A stretch of 64,000 nt of DNA from NCBI RefSeq assembly GCF_030816715.1, contig NZ_JAUSYH010000001.1, forward strand, positions 7,068,001 to 7,132,000, read 5' to 3'. This document shows, one piece after another, positions 23,817 through 31,407 of this stretch. A program made the translations under genes and the position numbers. Each line of letters begins with the position of its first letter. The first letter of the stretch is position 1. This stretch comes from Streptomyces achromogenes (lineage in GTDB: Bacteria; Actinomycetota; Actinomycetes; Streptomycetales; Streptomycetaceae). The notes beneath the pieces are model-generated. The model did no database searches. It saw only the letters and a list, made by a program, of their open reading frames with translations, and was not told where the DNA came from.

Positions 23817-25181
23817 TCACAGGCCGGTGGGCGGGGGCGGCGGCGCCCCGGTTCCGCTGGAGGTGCCGGCCGAGTTCGGTGTCGGCGGGGCGCCCTGCGG
23901 CGGTGGCGTCGAGGCGCCTGCGCCGGGCTGCGACATGAAGCCGCCGCCGTTGGAGGGCGATCCGGAACCGCCACCCTGTCCGGGTGCACCGCCGAACTGA
24001 CCACTGGTGTCGTCATGAGGGCTGGTCGGCGGGGGCTGGACGGCCTTCTCCAGACCGCTCTTGATCCCTTCGCTCCCGGACGACGGGGCGTTTGACCTGC
24101 CGCCTTCCTTGCCGGTGTCCGGCGTGGGGTTGGTGGCGGTGTCGCCGGGGAAGCCGCCCGGAACGGAGTCCGGGCCCTGGGGAGCGGCGCCTGCTCCGGC
24201 CGCGGCACCGCCACTTCCGGCGGTGGCGACCGCGGCGGCGGCCTTGCGCCCGGCGCGTTCGGCGTGCTGACGGGCCATCTGCGCACCGGCTCCGCCGGAG
24301 CGGTGCAGGGTCTCGGCGTCGGAGCCCTCGGAGGCGGCCCAGTGCACGAACTTGAACGTGGCATACGGGCACAGCAGGACCAGCGCCAGGATGACGATGC
24401 CGGCCATCACGTCGGCAAGGGCGGCGATGCCGTCCTTCGCCTCGGTCTTGCCCATCGCGGCGATCCCCAGGACGAAGATCACAGTCATCAGCAACTTGCT
24501 GACGACGAGGGTGGCGGTGGCTTCGATCCAGCCCTTGCGCCAGCGCCGGGCGACCTCCCAGCCGCCGCCGGCTCCGGCGAAGACGGCGAGGGTGACCATG
24601 ACGAGGATGCCGACCTTGCGGACCATCATCACGCACCAGTAGAGGAAGGCGCCGATCGCGGCGCCGACACCGACGAAGACGGTGACGAGCCAGCCCAGGC
24701 CGGACAGGGAGGCGATCTGGCCCACCTTGACGATCCGCCGCACTGCCGTGGCGATGTCGAGGTTGGCGGCCTTGAAGAGTCCGTCGCTCAATGCGTCGAC
24801 GACTTCGATGGCGACGGTGGTGAAGGCGATCGCGGTGAACGCGAAAAGCACGCCGGTGGCGGTGCCGGTGAATGCCTGGGTGAGCGCCTGGCCGTCGCGG
24901 CGGATCGCGGCGCGTACGAGCTGGGCGCAGAACGTGGCGACGAGGACGACCAGGCCGATCGGCAGGATCATCTCGTAGTTGTCGCGGAACCACCCGGCGT
25001 TGAGGTCGACCTTGGTGGTGGTGTTGACCGCCTCGGCTGCCAAGTCAGCTGCGGCGGCGGCGAGTTCGCCCGCGCTCTTGGCCATCCAGTTGCCGATGGC
25101 CGTGCCCGGGTCGGAGGCGAAGTCCACGGCGTCGCCGACGGCGCAGAGTTTGTCCGCGAGGGGGAGGTCGCAGAAGCCCAA
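23817..25181 (-). CDS. VirB6/TrbL-like polytopic conjugation membrane protein
   Basis: A 454-residue protein. AAAGGAGG precedes TTG at 25181, giving (M)GFCDLPLADKLCAVGDAV. Membrane segments are visible at about MILPIGLVVLVATFCAQLV, ATGVLFAFTAIAFTTVAIEV, LGWLVTVFVGVGAAIGAFLY, ILVMVTLAVFAGAGGGW, LLMTVIFVLGIAAM and AGIVILALVLLCPYATF. After that comes a long Gly/Pro/Ser-rich cytosolic tail. This is the layout of actinobacterial VirB6/TrbL-type channel proteins. The order pilin, VirB8-like, VirB6-like, SCO6880, VirB4 is typical of Streptomyces type IV systems. Confidence 0.8.
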   Translation of the reverse strand: MGFCDLPLADKLCAVGDAVDFASDPGTAIGNWMAKSAGELAAAAADLAAEAVNTTTKVDLNAGWFRDNYEMILPIGLVVLVATFCAQLVRAAIRRDGQALTQAFTGTATGVLFAFTAIAFTTVAIEVVDALSDGLFKAANLDIATAVRRIVKVGQIASLSGLGWLVTVFVGVGAAIGAFLYWCVMMVRKVGILVMVTLAVFAGAGGGWEVARRWRKGWIEATATLVVSKLLMTVIFVLGIAAMGKTEAKDGIAALADVMAGIVILALVLLCPYATFKFVHWAASEGSDAETLHRSGGAGAQMARQHAERAGRKAAAAVATAGSGGAAAGAGAAPQGPDSVPGGFPGDTATNPTPDTGKEGGRSNAPSSGSEGIKSGLEKAVQPPPTSPHDDTSGQFGGAPGQGGGSGSPSNGGGFMSQPGAGASTPPPQGAPPTPNSAGTSSGTGAPPPPPTGL

Positions 25182-25219
25182 GGGGGAATCCCCTCCTTTC
25201 TCAGGTGGGCTGGGGCGGG

Positions 25220-25906
25220 TCAGGGCACGACGAGGGGGGCGATGGAGACCAGCGAGCAGTTCGCGTTGGGGCGGCACTGCACGGCGAGGGTGATGGAGCG
25301 GTCCTCGGCGCCGGCCCCGCCCTTCTTCCAGGCGATCTGCTGCTTGCCGGTGACGGTGACGGCGTAGATGTACGCCTCGGTGATCGCCGACGGATCGTCC
25401 GCCAGGGCCTGCTTGAACGCCGAGGGGTAGTGGGCCTCCGTGACGGTGGCGGTGGCGTACTGGTCCTGGTCGGCCATCCGCGACCACAGCACCGGATCCG
25501 GCACCTGCGTGGCGATCGAGGACCAGTCGGCGTACTTCGTCTCCGCCGTCAGCCACGCCCTCATTCCGGCGAGCTGCTGGTCACGGCTGGTGGTGCGGGT
25601 GTCGTACGACCACAGCGTTGCCGCGGCGGCCTTGGCGAAGGCGACCGGGTCCGCCAGCTGCGGGGGCTTGGCCACCGAACCGGCCCCGGCCGACGCCGTC
25701 GGGCCGGCGGACGCGGAGGTACTGCTGCTCGGCCCGGAGGACGGGGCGGCGGCCTGGCTGTCGCCGGCTGTGGTGCGGCCGGTGAGCAGGGCGGCGACGA
25801 CGGCGAGGCCCAGCAGGACGGCGAGGCCGGTCGCGAGGACCGTGATGCGCTGGCGGGTCGACCAGCCGAGGCCGTAGCCGGATAGGGAGAGGAATCGTTT
25901 CGGCAT
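25220..25906 (-). CDS. VirB8/TcpC-like conjugal transfer protein
   Basis: A 228-residue bitopic protein; ATG at 25906 overlaps the previous stop as TGATG. A short cytosolic start (MPKRFLSLSGYGLGWSTRQR) leads into one membrane helix (VLATGLAVLLGLAVVAALL). After a Ser/Ala/Thr-rich linker comes a single NTF2-like extracellular domain (DPVAFAKAAAATLWSYDTRT, ETKYADWSSIATQVPDPV, AEDRSITLAVQCRPNANCSL). This is the layout of VirB8/TcpC-type assembly factors that bridge the channel components. It is coupled to the pilin-like gene upstream and lies 38 bases before the VirB6-like gene. Confidence 0.7.
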   Translation of the reverse strand: MPKRFLSLSGYGLGWSTRQRITVLATGLAVLLGLAVVAALLTGRTTAGDSQAAAPSSGPSSSTSASAGPTASAGAGSVAKPPQLADPVAFAKAAAATLWSYDTRTTSRDQQLAGMRAWLTAETKYADWSSIATQVPDPVLWSRMADQDQYATATVTEAHYPSAFKQALADDPSAITEAYIYAVTVTGKQQIAWKKGGAGAEDRSITLAVQCRPNANCSLVSIAPLVVP

Positions 25907-26214
25907 CAGTGGACCTGTGACCCCAGGGCGGAGAAGAACGCCACGACCCCGTTCGCGGCGCCGAGACCAAGGGCGGCGCCCGCCGCGACGACCGCGCCCT
26001 TCTTCCCGTTGGCCTCGGCCTGGTGGCCGCCGGTGTGGTGGCCCCACGCCCACACGCCGAGGGAGACGGCGAGCGAGCCGACAACGGCGACGATCGCGAA
26101 CAGGTTGATCGAGTTGACGACGTTCTTGAGCACGGCGAGGCCGGGCAGGCCACCGCCCGAGGGCGTGATGCCGGGGTCGTAGGCCAGATACTGCACGGTT
26201 TCGAGCAGGTGCAA
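25906..26214 (-). CDS. DUF6112-like small membrane protein, pilin (VirB2-like) candidate
   Basis: A 102-residue protein from TTG at 26214, five bases after AAGGAG. It has two hydrophobic helices (VVNSINLFAIVAVVGSLAVS and GAVVAAGAALGLGAANGVVA) joined by a short loop with WGHHTGGHQAEANGKK. Size, helix-loop-helix form and position in front of VirB8- and VirB6-like genes fit a VirB2/pilin-like subunit or the DUF6112 family common in Streptomyces. There is no obvious cleavable signal peptide. Assignment as a pilin is an inference. Confidence 0.65.
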   Translation of the reverse strand: MHLLETVQYLAYDPGITPSGGGLPGLAVLKNVVNSINLFAIVAVVGSLAVSLGVWAWGHHTGGHQAEANGKKGAVVAAGAALGLGAANGVVAFFSALGSQVH

Positions 26215-26468
26215 TGAGGCTCCTTGGGCACGCCGAAGCCCGGCGCGCGGGAATCACAGAAAGGGGGAGAGGGCGAGGCAACTGCCTCGAGAAGGAAGGC
26301 CGGCAGCGGTGCGGGAGACGGCTGGCCCGGTCGGCGCCCGCGTTGGGGCGGCGTGGCGTGCACGAGGTCACGCAGGTTTCGCGCCGAGGCTGGACGAGGC
26401 CACAGGTCGGGCTGGGGCTGCTGTCGATGGCGCTTCGGCTCAGGCTCCGAACCGGCTGCCGGGGTGCA

Positions 26469-26834
26469 CTACTTCGGGATCGACGGCTTCGGTGCCGGGT
26501 TGGTCTTGTAGGGGTTCGCGCAGTTGTAGATCATGTAGCCGCGGATTTTCTTGCCGTCGGACTTCCGGGTGACGGTGCCGCGGGTGTACCAGGTCTTCTC
26601 GGCCTTCTTGTACGCCCACTGGTCGTAGACGACCTTGTCGTGCCGGTAGCCGATGCCCACGACGGTGGACGCCTTCGACGGGGCCTTGCGGATCTTGACC
26701 GCACTGCAGCTGATCGTGGTGGTGCCGGTGTCGTACGCCTGTGCCGTGCTGGCGGTGGCCAGGCCGCCGGCGGCGACGGCCAGGCCCAGAGAGGCTGCCG
26801 CGAGGGCGCGCTGGGTGCGGTGGCGGGTTATCAA
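26469..26834 (-). CDS. Secreted SH3-like protein
   Basis: A 121-residue protein from TTG at 26834 behind GGAG. A Sec signal peptide (RALAAASLGLAVAAGGLATA, cleavage after ASTAQA) is followed by an SH3b-like domain: TTISCSAVKIRKAPSKAST, VVGIGYRHDKVVYDQWAYKK, WYTRGTVTRKSDGKKIRGYM, with two Cys. The pattern 'V-x-I-R-x-x-x-S-K-x-S-T-x-x-G' also occurs in the secreted protein at 33573-33899 on the other arm. Such domains often bind peptidoglycan. It lies next to the wall hydrolase gene of the transfer system. The 254 bases downstream to 26215 hold no convincing gene, only a small inverted repeat CGAGGCAACTGCCTCG near 26274. Confidence 0.75.
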   Translation of the reverse strand: MITRHRTQRALAAASLGLAVAAGGLATASTAQAYDTGTTTISCSAVKIRKAPSKASTVVGIGYRHDKVVYDQWAYKKAEKTWYTRGTVTRKSDGKKIRGYMIYNCANPYKTNPAPKPSIPK

Positions 26835-26975
26835 GTAGGTGCTCCGTGCTGTCAGGGGAATGAGGGTGGGCAGGACGGCGGGTCCTGCGGGGCCAGTCCG
26901 AGGTGAGTGCGGAAGAGGCCCAGGGGGGTATCCCGGTCAGGGGGTGTGCCGGGGATGTCGCGCCCCGACCGGGGG

Positions 26976-28091
26976 TCAGATGACGCGGCGGGCGGCGAGT
27001 ATGTCCCAGTCCGCGAGCGGCGTGATCCGCACAGGCTTTCCCGTACGGGGTGCCTCGATCGCGAGGCCCGAGCCGATGTACATGCCGACGTGTTCGGGGC
27101 GGGTGGCGCTGCCGCGGGAGAAGATCAGGTCACCGGGCTTGAGTGCATTGGGGGACACTGCCTTGCCCTCGTCGACCTGCGTATACGTGGTGCGGGTGAG
27201 CTGGATGCCGGCGTGCTTGTACGCCTGCTGGGTCAGCGAGCTGCAGTCGCAGCGGCCCATCGGGTCGGGGCCGTGCGGCGAGGTGCAGGCGCCGCCCCAC
27301 TGGTACATCGTCCCGAGCTGCGCCATCGCCCAGGCGATCGCCTTGCGCGCCTTCGGATCGGCGTCCTTCGGGATCGAGTAGCCCTTCGGTACCGACCCTT
27401 CCGGGATGGTGCCGTACCCGGAGCCGTCCCCGGCCGCCGCACAGGGCGCGGTACTGGAGGTGGTGTTCGTCTCGCTGGTGTCCTGGTCGGCGTCGGGGAA
27501 CGTCGCGGCGATCGCCTTCTGGAGGGCGGTCGCCAGCTCCTCCCAGTCGGCGTAGGCGTCGGGGTAGCCGGAGCGCTGGACCTTCTGCGCGGCCTGGGTG
27601 ACGGTCAGCTGCTGCCAACCGTCCACCGCGAGCAGGTGCTTGTAGAACTGTTCGCTCGAGTAGACGGGGTCGTGGATCTCCGTAGCGGTGCCCCAGCCCT
27701 GGCTCGGCCGTTGCTGGAACAGACCCAGCGAGTCGCGGTCACCAGAGTTCAGGTTGCGCAGCCGTGATTCCTGCATCGCGGTGGCGAGCGCGATGATCTG
27801 GCCCTTCTTCGGCACGTGGAGGCCGATCCCGGTGGCCACGATCGTGCGGGCGTTGGGGATCTGTTCCTCGGGCAGGGACAGGCCCTCGACGTGCACGTCC
27901 TTGGCGGTCGCACCGTTGAGGATCTTGGTGACCTGCTCGACGACCGTGTCGGTGTCGACGTCGCCCACGCAGCTGAAGGACGAGTAGGTGGTCTGGGCGG
28001 CCTCGCTGCTGGTGGCCATCAGCATGGCCGTGCCGGCGAGGAGGAGAGGAGAGAGGACGAAGACGCCGATGCCGGCGGCCACGCCCTTCAA
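26976..28091 (-). CDS. VirB1-like lytic transglycosylase/NlpC-P60 wall hydrolase
   Basis: A 371-residue protein from TTG at 28091 behind GGGAGGCG. An N-terminal membrane/signal segment (IGVFVLSPLLLAGTAMLMAT) is followed by a lysozyme-like domain (IIALATAMQESRLRNL, SLGLFQQRPSQGWGTATE; catalytic Glu in MQESRL). The C-terminal NlpC/P60 domain has the catalytic Cys in GRCDCSSLTQQAYKHAGI and His in RPEHVGMYIG. The enzyme cuts glycan and peptide bonds to open the wall for the transfer apparatus, as VirB1 proteins do. It is the first large gene of the leftward transfer operon and its start overlaps the short frame at 28088-28165. Confidence 0.85.
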   Translation of the reverse strand: MKGVAAGIGVFVLSPLLLAGTAMLMATSSEAAQTTYSSFSCVGDVDTDTVVEQVTKILNGATAKDVHVEGLSLPEEQIPNARTIVATGIGLHVPKKGQIIALATAMQESRLRNLNSGDRDSLGLFQQRPSQGWGTATEIHDPVYSSEQFYKHLLAVDGWQQLTVTQAAQKVQRSGYPDAYADWEELATALQKAIAATFPDADQDTSETNTTSSTAPCAAAGDGSGYGTIPEGSVPKGYSIPKDADPKARKAIAWAMAQLGTMYQWGGACTSPHGPDPMGRCDCSSLTQQAYKHAGIQLTRTTYTQVDEGKAVSPNALKPGDLIFSRGSATRPEHVGMYIGSGLAIEAPRTGKPVRITPLADWDILAARRVI

Positions 28092-28165
28092 TCGGGGACG
28101 CCTCCCGGGCGGCCGTCACGGGCCGGGGACCGGTGCGCGGGCAGGGGAGGGTAGAGCGATGTCAC
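28088..28165 (-). CDS. Possible 25-residue leader peptide coupled to the wall hydrolase gene
   Basis: GTG at 28165 follows AAGGA and opens a frame VTSLYPPLPAHRSPARD that stops at 28088, overlapping the TTG start of the hydrolase gene as TTGA. This looks like translational coupling at the head of the transfer operon. It is too short for coding statistics, and the peptide may be only a translational leader. Confidence 0.35.
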   Translation of the reverse strand: MTSLYPPLPAHRSPARDGRPGGVPD

Positions 28166-28615
28166 AACGAGGTCCTTGGTGAAGTCCCGGCGGCGCGTGC
28201 GTCGTTGAGGAAAGGGCGCGACGGCCGGGTGGTGGGTTAATCGGAGCCTAGGTGCACGTGCGCGAGTTGCCGCTCGCACCGGCACGGGGCGTCGGGTCAG
28301 GTGTGCCAGGACATGGGGATACCTCCACGAACGCAGGGGGCGGGGATGCGCCATCGGCGTGGTCTGCCGGGCAGTTCCAAAACACTAAGGGCGGATCCCC
28401 GGTTGCCGAAATCGTCTCTGATCAAGGCTCTATTTCGGGGTTTTCGGCGGCGATAGCGCTCAACCGGGGATCGTGCCCTACAGTTTTGGCTCCTCCCCTC
28501 GCCCCCGCCGCTGCGCGGCCCGCAGTGCCTTCCTGCCCGCATGCGGTCCTGCGGGTTATCCAGGCGGGCCGGAGCGACTCTCCCTCACCTCACCGACCCG
28601 AATTGGGGTATCTCT
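28166..28615. other. Central divergent intergenic region of the element
   Basis: This gap of 450 bases separates the leftward transfer operon from the rightward methyltransferase operon. I see no convincing protein gene. It has unusually AT-rich patches (for example TTTCGGGGTTTTCGGC near 28435) and the split operator at 28394-28472. Promoters for both arms should lie here. No origin-type iterons or tRNA-like structure are visible. Confidence 0.6.
28394..28472. promoter_or_regulatory. Operator D: split/degenerate copy of the shared inverted repeat
   Basis: Perfect 12-base inverted arms GATCCCCGGTTG (28394-28405) and CAACCGGGGATC (28461-28472) enclose 55 bases. The left arm continues as CCGAAATCG, matching the shared operator (CCCCGGTT, ACCGA, AACCGGGG) in most positions, so it may be a degenerate full site. 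A CGATAG hexamer (28451-28456) precedes the right arm, as -10-like boxes do at the other operators. It could control both divergent arms, perhaps with looping between half-sites (inference). Confidence 0.5.
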
Positions 28616-29371
28616 TTGCCTTTTTCCCTGCACCAGGGCGACGCGCTCGGCGTCCTCGCCGAACTGCCGGACGACTGCGTCGACTCCGTCATCACCGACC
28701 CGCCGTACAACAGCGGCGGGCGAACGGCCAAGGAACGCACCTCCCGCAGCGCGAAGCAGAAGTACACCTCCGCCGACGCAGGTCACGAACTGCCGGACTT
28801 CACCGGCGAGAACATGGATCAGCGGAGCTACGGCTTCTGGCTGACCCAGATCATGACCGAGGCGCACCGGCTCACCAAGGTCGGCGGCACGGCGCTGCTG
28901 TTCACCGACTGGCGGCAGCTGCCGATCACCACGGATGCCATCCAGGCCGCCGGCTGGCTCTGGCGGGGCGTGCTCGCCTGGCACAAGCCGCAGGCTAGGC
29001 CCCAGAAGGGACGTTTCACCCAGAACTGCGAATTCGTCGTCTGGGCCAGCAACGGACCGATCGACGCGTCCAGGAACCCGGTCTACCTGCCCGGCCTGTA
29101 CAGCGCCTCGCAGCCGTCGGGCAAGAGTCGGCAGCACATCACGCAGAAGCCCGTCTCCGTCATGCGTGAGCTGGTGCAGATCTCCCCGCCGGGCGGCACG
29201 GTGCTCGACTTCACCTGCGGCTCGGGCTCGACGGGAGTCGCGGCCCTGCTGGAGGGCCGTGATTTCATCGGCGTCGAGAAGACCAAGCACTACGCCGCGA
29301 TAGCCGCCGACCGGCTCACCGAAACGCTGGAGCAGACTTTGTCCCAGGACGACTTGACCCTCACGTCCTGA
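28616..29371 (+). CDS. Beta-class DNA adenine/cytosine-N4 methyltransferase (orphan)
   Basis: Read from TTG at 28616, giving a 251-residue protein starting MPFSLHQGDALGVLAELPDD; an ATG at 28541 would add 25 residues without similarity. The catalytic DPPY motif is at residues 28-31 (ITDPPYNSGG) and the SAM-binding motif comes later (LDFTCGSGSTGVAALLEGRD, about 197-216), the order of the beta class. AWHKP and the terminal KPVSVMRELV are also typical. It methylates an exocyclic amino group of A or C; the target site is unknown. There is no restriction enzyme nearby, so it probably protects the element from host restriction or marks it. Confidence 0.85.
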   Translation: MPFSLHQGDALGVLAELPDDCVDSVITDPPYNSGGRTAKERTSRSAKQKYTSADAGHELPDFTGENMDQRSYGFWLTQIMTEAHRLTKVGGTALLFTDWRQLPITTDAIQAAGWLWRGVLAWHKPQARPQKGRFTQNCEFVVWASNGPIDASRNPVYLPGLYSASQPSGKSRQHITQKPVSVMRELVQISPPGGTVLDFTCGSGSTGVAALLEGRDFIGVEKTKHYAAIAADRLTETLEQTLSQDDLTLTS

Positions 29372-29386
29372 GCCCTGTCGTGCAGC

Positions 29387-29433
29387 GCGGCACGGCATGT
29401 GCTGCGTGGCCCGTCATGCCATGGCCGTGCCGC
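29387..29433 (+). terminator. Hairpin behind the methyltransferase gene
   Basis: Ten-base arms GCGGCACGGC (29387-29396) and GCCGTGCCGC (29424-29433) can pair 16 bases after the methyltransferase stop. There is no T tract, as is common for Streptomyces terminators. It separates this gene from the operator B promoter. Confidence 0.45.
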
Positions 29434-29441
29434 TCGGGGCG

Positions 29442-29477
29442 TTATAGCAGCACAGTCCCGGTTACCGAAACCGGGGA
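29442..29477 (+). promoter_or_regulatory. Operator B with rightward promoter
   Basis: A -10-like TTATAG (29442-29447) is followed after eight bases by the shared inverted repeat: TCCCGGTT, ACCGA, AACCGGGGA (29456-29477). The repeat continues into GATTCTCCGGA, a flank that it shares with operator C. It lies 64 bases before the DUF4913 gene and should control the 29541-33374 operon. Confidence 0.7.
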
Positions 29478-29540
29478 TTCTCCGGATGGTTTGAGCCGCA
29501 ATTCACGCCCAACGGCCGCGGCTCAAGGAGGCCCCTTTTC

Positions 29541-30191
29541 GTGCCTGAATCCATAGACCCCCCGGACGACAGGGAGACGGAACCGGTCCGGCTGCCGGAG
29601 TCCGATCTGGAGAGCATTGAGGCGAGCGTCCGTAAACTGCTGGACCAATCTGCCGAGCAGGCCCGCCAGCTCGACAGCCTCGCCTCCGCACCGCCGCCCA
29701 CGGACTCACCGTTCGGCGCCTTCGGCTTCCCGGGTTTCGCGGGCGTGGCGCCGCAGCCCGCCCCGCCGGAGCCCCGCCCGATCCTGGAACTGGAGGGCGA
29801 GGAGTACGAAGACGAACTCGACGCGCTGTCCGACTGGGTTGATGACTTCCTCGTCCGGGTCTACGGGGCGGAGGTCACCACCGCCGCCCCGTGGTGCGAG
29901 CAATGGCAGGAACACGCCGACGTCGTCGCCTGGCTCCACGCCCTATGGCTGGCCTACCAGCAGCACAAGGACCCCGAGGCCGGCCTGTCCGGCCTATTCG
30001 TCTGGCACCGGGACTTCCTCACCCACGCCATGGCCACCGTCAGGGCTGCCGGCGGGCCCCTGTCCGCGTGCATGACCGATCCGGACCGACCCGCCCACCG
30101 CCTGCTGCCCGGCCCGCCGCCCTCAAGCCGGACCACCGCCGAAACCGCAGAGTCCGAGGAGAACGGCGAACCCGGCCAGGCCGCCGGATGA
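29541..30191 (+). CDS. DUF4913 domain protein
   Basis: A 216-residue protein from GTG at 29541; the leader has CAAGGAGGCC. After a disordered acidic/Pro-rich start with a coiled stretch (LESIEASVRKLLDQSAEQAR), the DUF4913 domain follows: LDALSDWVDDFLVRVYGAEV, WCEQWQEHADVVAWLHALWL, GLSGLFVWHRDFLTHAMATV. The domain is common in Streptomyces mobile elements, always without a known role. The stop overlaps the next gene by ATGA, so the two proteins are made together, and it is the first gene behind operator B. Confidence 0.8.
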   Translation: MPESIDPPDDRETEPVRLPESDLESIEASVRKLLDQSAEQARQLDSLASAPPPTDSPFGAFGFPGFAGVAPQPAPPEPRPILELEGEEYEDELDALSDWVDDFLVRVYGAEVTTAAPWCEQWQEHADVVAWLHALWLAYQQHKDPEAGLSGLFVWHRDFLTHAMATVRAAGGPLSACMTDPDRPAHRLLPGPPPSSRTTAETAESEENGEPGQAAG

Positions 30192-30673
30192 ACGGCCACG
30201 ACCGGCCCGCCTTCGGTCTCTCCTTCGACCCGCGCGCCCTGAACGACCTTCTCCAGGCCCCCAGCGACATCCGCGACCTCGCGCTCGCCCAGCTCCAGGA
30301 CATCGTCAACGCCCGCCTGTTCGGCGCCAAACTCACCCGCGATCTCGCCGGATGCCGCAAGGTCTACGTCGATCACCGCAACGCGTGGCGCATCGTCTAC
30401 GCCCAGCGGCAAGCGCCTGCCACCTCCACGCACACCACCGAGATCCACGTCGTGGCCGTCCGCCCGCGGGAGGCGCACGACGTGTACGACACCGCCCGCG
30501 CCCGCCTCGGCATCACCCGACGGCCCATGGGCGAGCGCACCCACGCCGCCCGCACCCGCTCGCCACAGCTGAGCGCGCGCCAGCCCATCCCCAAGCCCGG
30601 ACCACCGCCCTACGCGATGCCCGGCCTTCCCAGCCCCGCACTGCCCCCGACCCTGAAGGGCCCCGTTCGTTGA
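30188..30673 (+). CDS. RelE/ParE-fold toxin-like protein
   Basis: A 161-residue protein coupled to DUF4913 by ATGA. Residues of about 10-100 follow the RelE/ParE pattern: LSFDPRALNDLLQAPSDIRD, LALAQLQDIVNARLFGAKLT, CRKVYVDHRNAWRIVYAQRQ and TEIHVVAVRPREAHDVYDTA. Members of this fold cut mRNA on the ribosome or poison gyrase. The tail is Pro/Arg-rich. Whether it is toxic, and whether the overlapping DUF4913 gene acts as antidote, cannot be told from sequence. No classical antitoxin is adjacent. Confidence 0.6.
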   Translation: MNGHDRPAFGLSFDPRALNDLLQAPSDIRDLALAQLQDIVNARLFGAKLTRDLAGCRKVYVDHRNAWRIVYAQRQAPATSTHTTEIHVVAVRPREAHDVYDTARARLGITRRPMGERTHAARTRSPQLSARQPIPKPGPPPYAMPGLPSPALPPTLKGPVR

Positions 30674-31407
30674 CGCAGTTCCCCACCCTGATCGACCAGG
30701 TCGCCGCCGCCGTACTGGCGCCGGCCGAGGTCAACGAGAACCCGCACCACCGCGCCATCCTCGACGTGTTCGTCGAGATCCAGGACCTCGACCGGCAGCT
30801 CGCCGCCCTGGCCGGCGCCGAACGTCCCGCCGGCGTCACCGCCACTGAGCAGCTCGACACGCTCACCGACCTGCTGATCGAACGCATGGCGGCCGGAGCC
30901 GGGCTGAGCGCACTGCTGTCCACCTCCTGCTGCTGCGCGGCGGCGTACGAGCCCGCACCGCCCAGCGAGTACGAGCCGGTGGAGGACGAAGAGCCCGACT
31001 TCGAACCGGACCTCGATCCCGACTTCGATCCGGACGTCGAGGATTTCGACGACTTCGAGGACCTGGAGGGTCTCGACGACTTCGACGACCTCCACGAGGC
31101 CACGTGCGAGGAGTTCCTGACCTGTCCGAGCCGGCCGAGGACGATCGTCCACGCCTGCCTCGACGTCTTCGACGTCCTGGGCGCAGACGAGTACGTCAGC
31201 ACCGCGGAGCTGGTCGCGCGCCTGCGCGAGCTGCCGGGCGAGGCCGATGGACGCTGGCGCTACGCCGACCTCACCCCGGTCCGGCTTGCCCTTCTCCTGC
31301 GCCCCTACGGAGTCCAGTCCCGCAAGCCGCGCGCCGCCGGCGGCAGCCGATACCGGGCCTACCAGCGCGGCGACCTACTGGCCGCCCGCCCGGACTGCTC
31401 CTGCTGA
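30670..31407 (+). CDS. Acidic-tract protein with DUF3631-like C-terminal domain
   Basis: A 245-residue protein from TTG at 30670, overlapping the previous stop (TTGA). The N-terminal 75 residues are helical (LIDQVAAAVLAPAEVNENPH, LDTLTDLLIERMAAGAGLSA), then CCC and a run of about 35 mostly Asp/Glu residues. The C-terminal part, HACLDVFDVLGADEYVSTAE followed by LVARLRELPG and LTPVRLALLLRPYGVQSRKP, resembles the C-terminal domain of DUF3631 proteins of phage/plasmid primase-helicases, probably DNA-binding. The primase part is absent. The acidic tract could mimic DNA, which is speculation. Confidence 0.65.
   Translation: MTQFPTLIDQVAAAVLAPAEVNENPHHRAILDVFVEIQDLDRQLAALAGAERPAGVTATEQLDTLTDLLIERMAAGAGLSALLSTSCCCAAAYEPAPPSEYEPVEDEEPDFEPDLDPDFDPDVEDFDDFEDLEGLDDFDDLHEATCEEFLTCPSRPRTIVHACLDVFDVLGADEYVSTAELVARLRELPGEADGRWRYADLTPVRLALLLRPYGVQSRKPRAAGGSRYRAYQRGDLLAARPDCSC

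Noticed and set aside
26215..26468. Reverse frames between the pilin-like and SH3 genes
   Set aside because: Arg/Pro/Ser-rich products without ribosome-binding site or family; probably untranslated.
29541..30673. Naming the DUF4913/RelE-like pair a toxin-antitoxin system
   Set aside because: No evidence for antitoxin function of DUF4913; kept only as a hypothesis.
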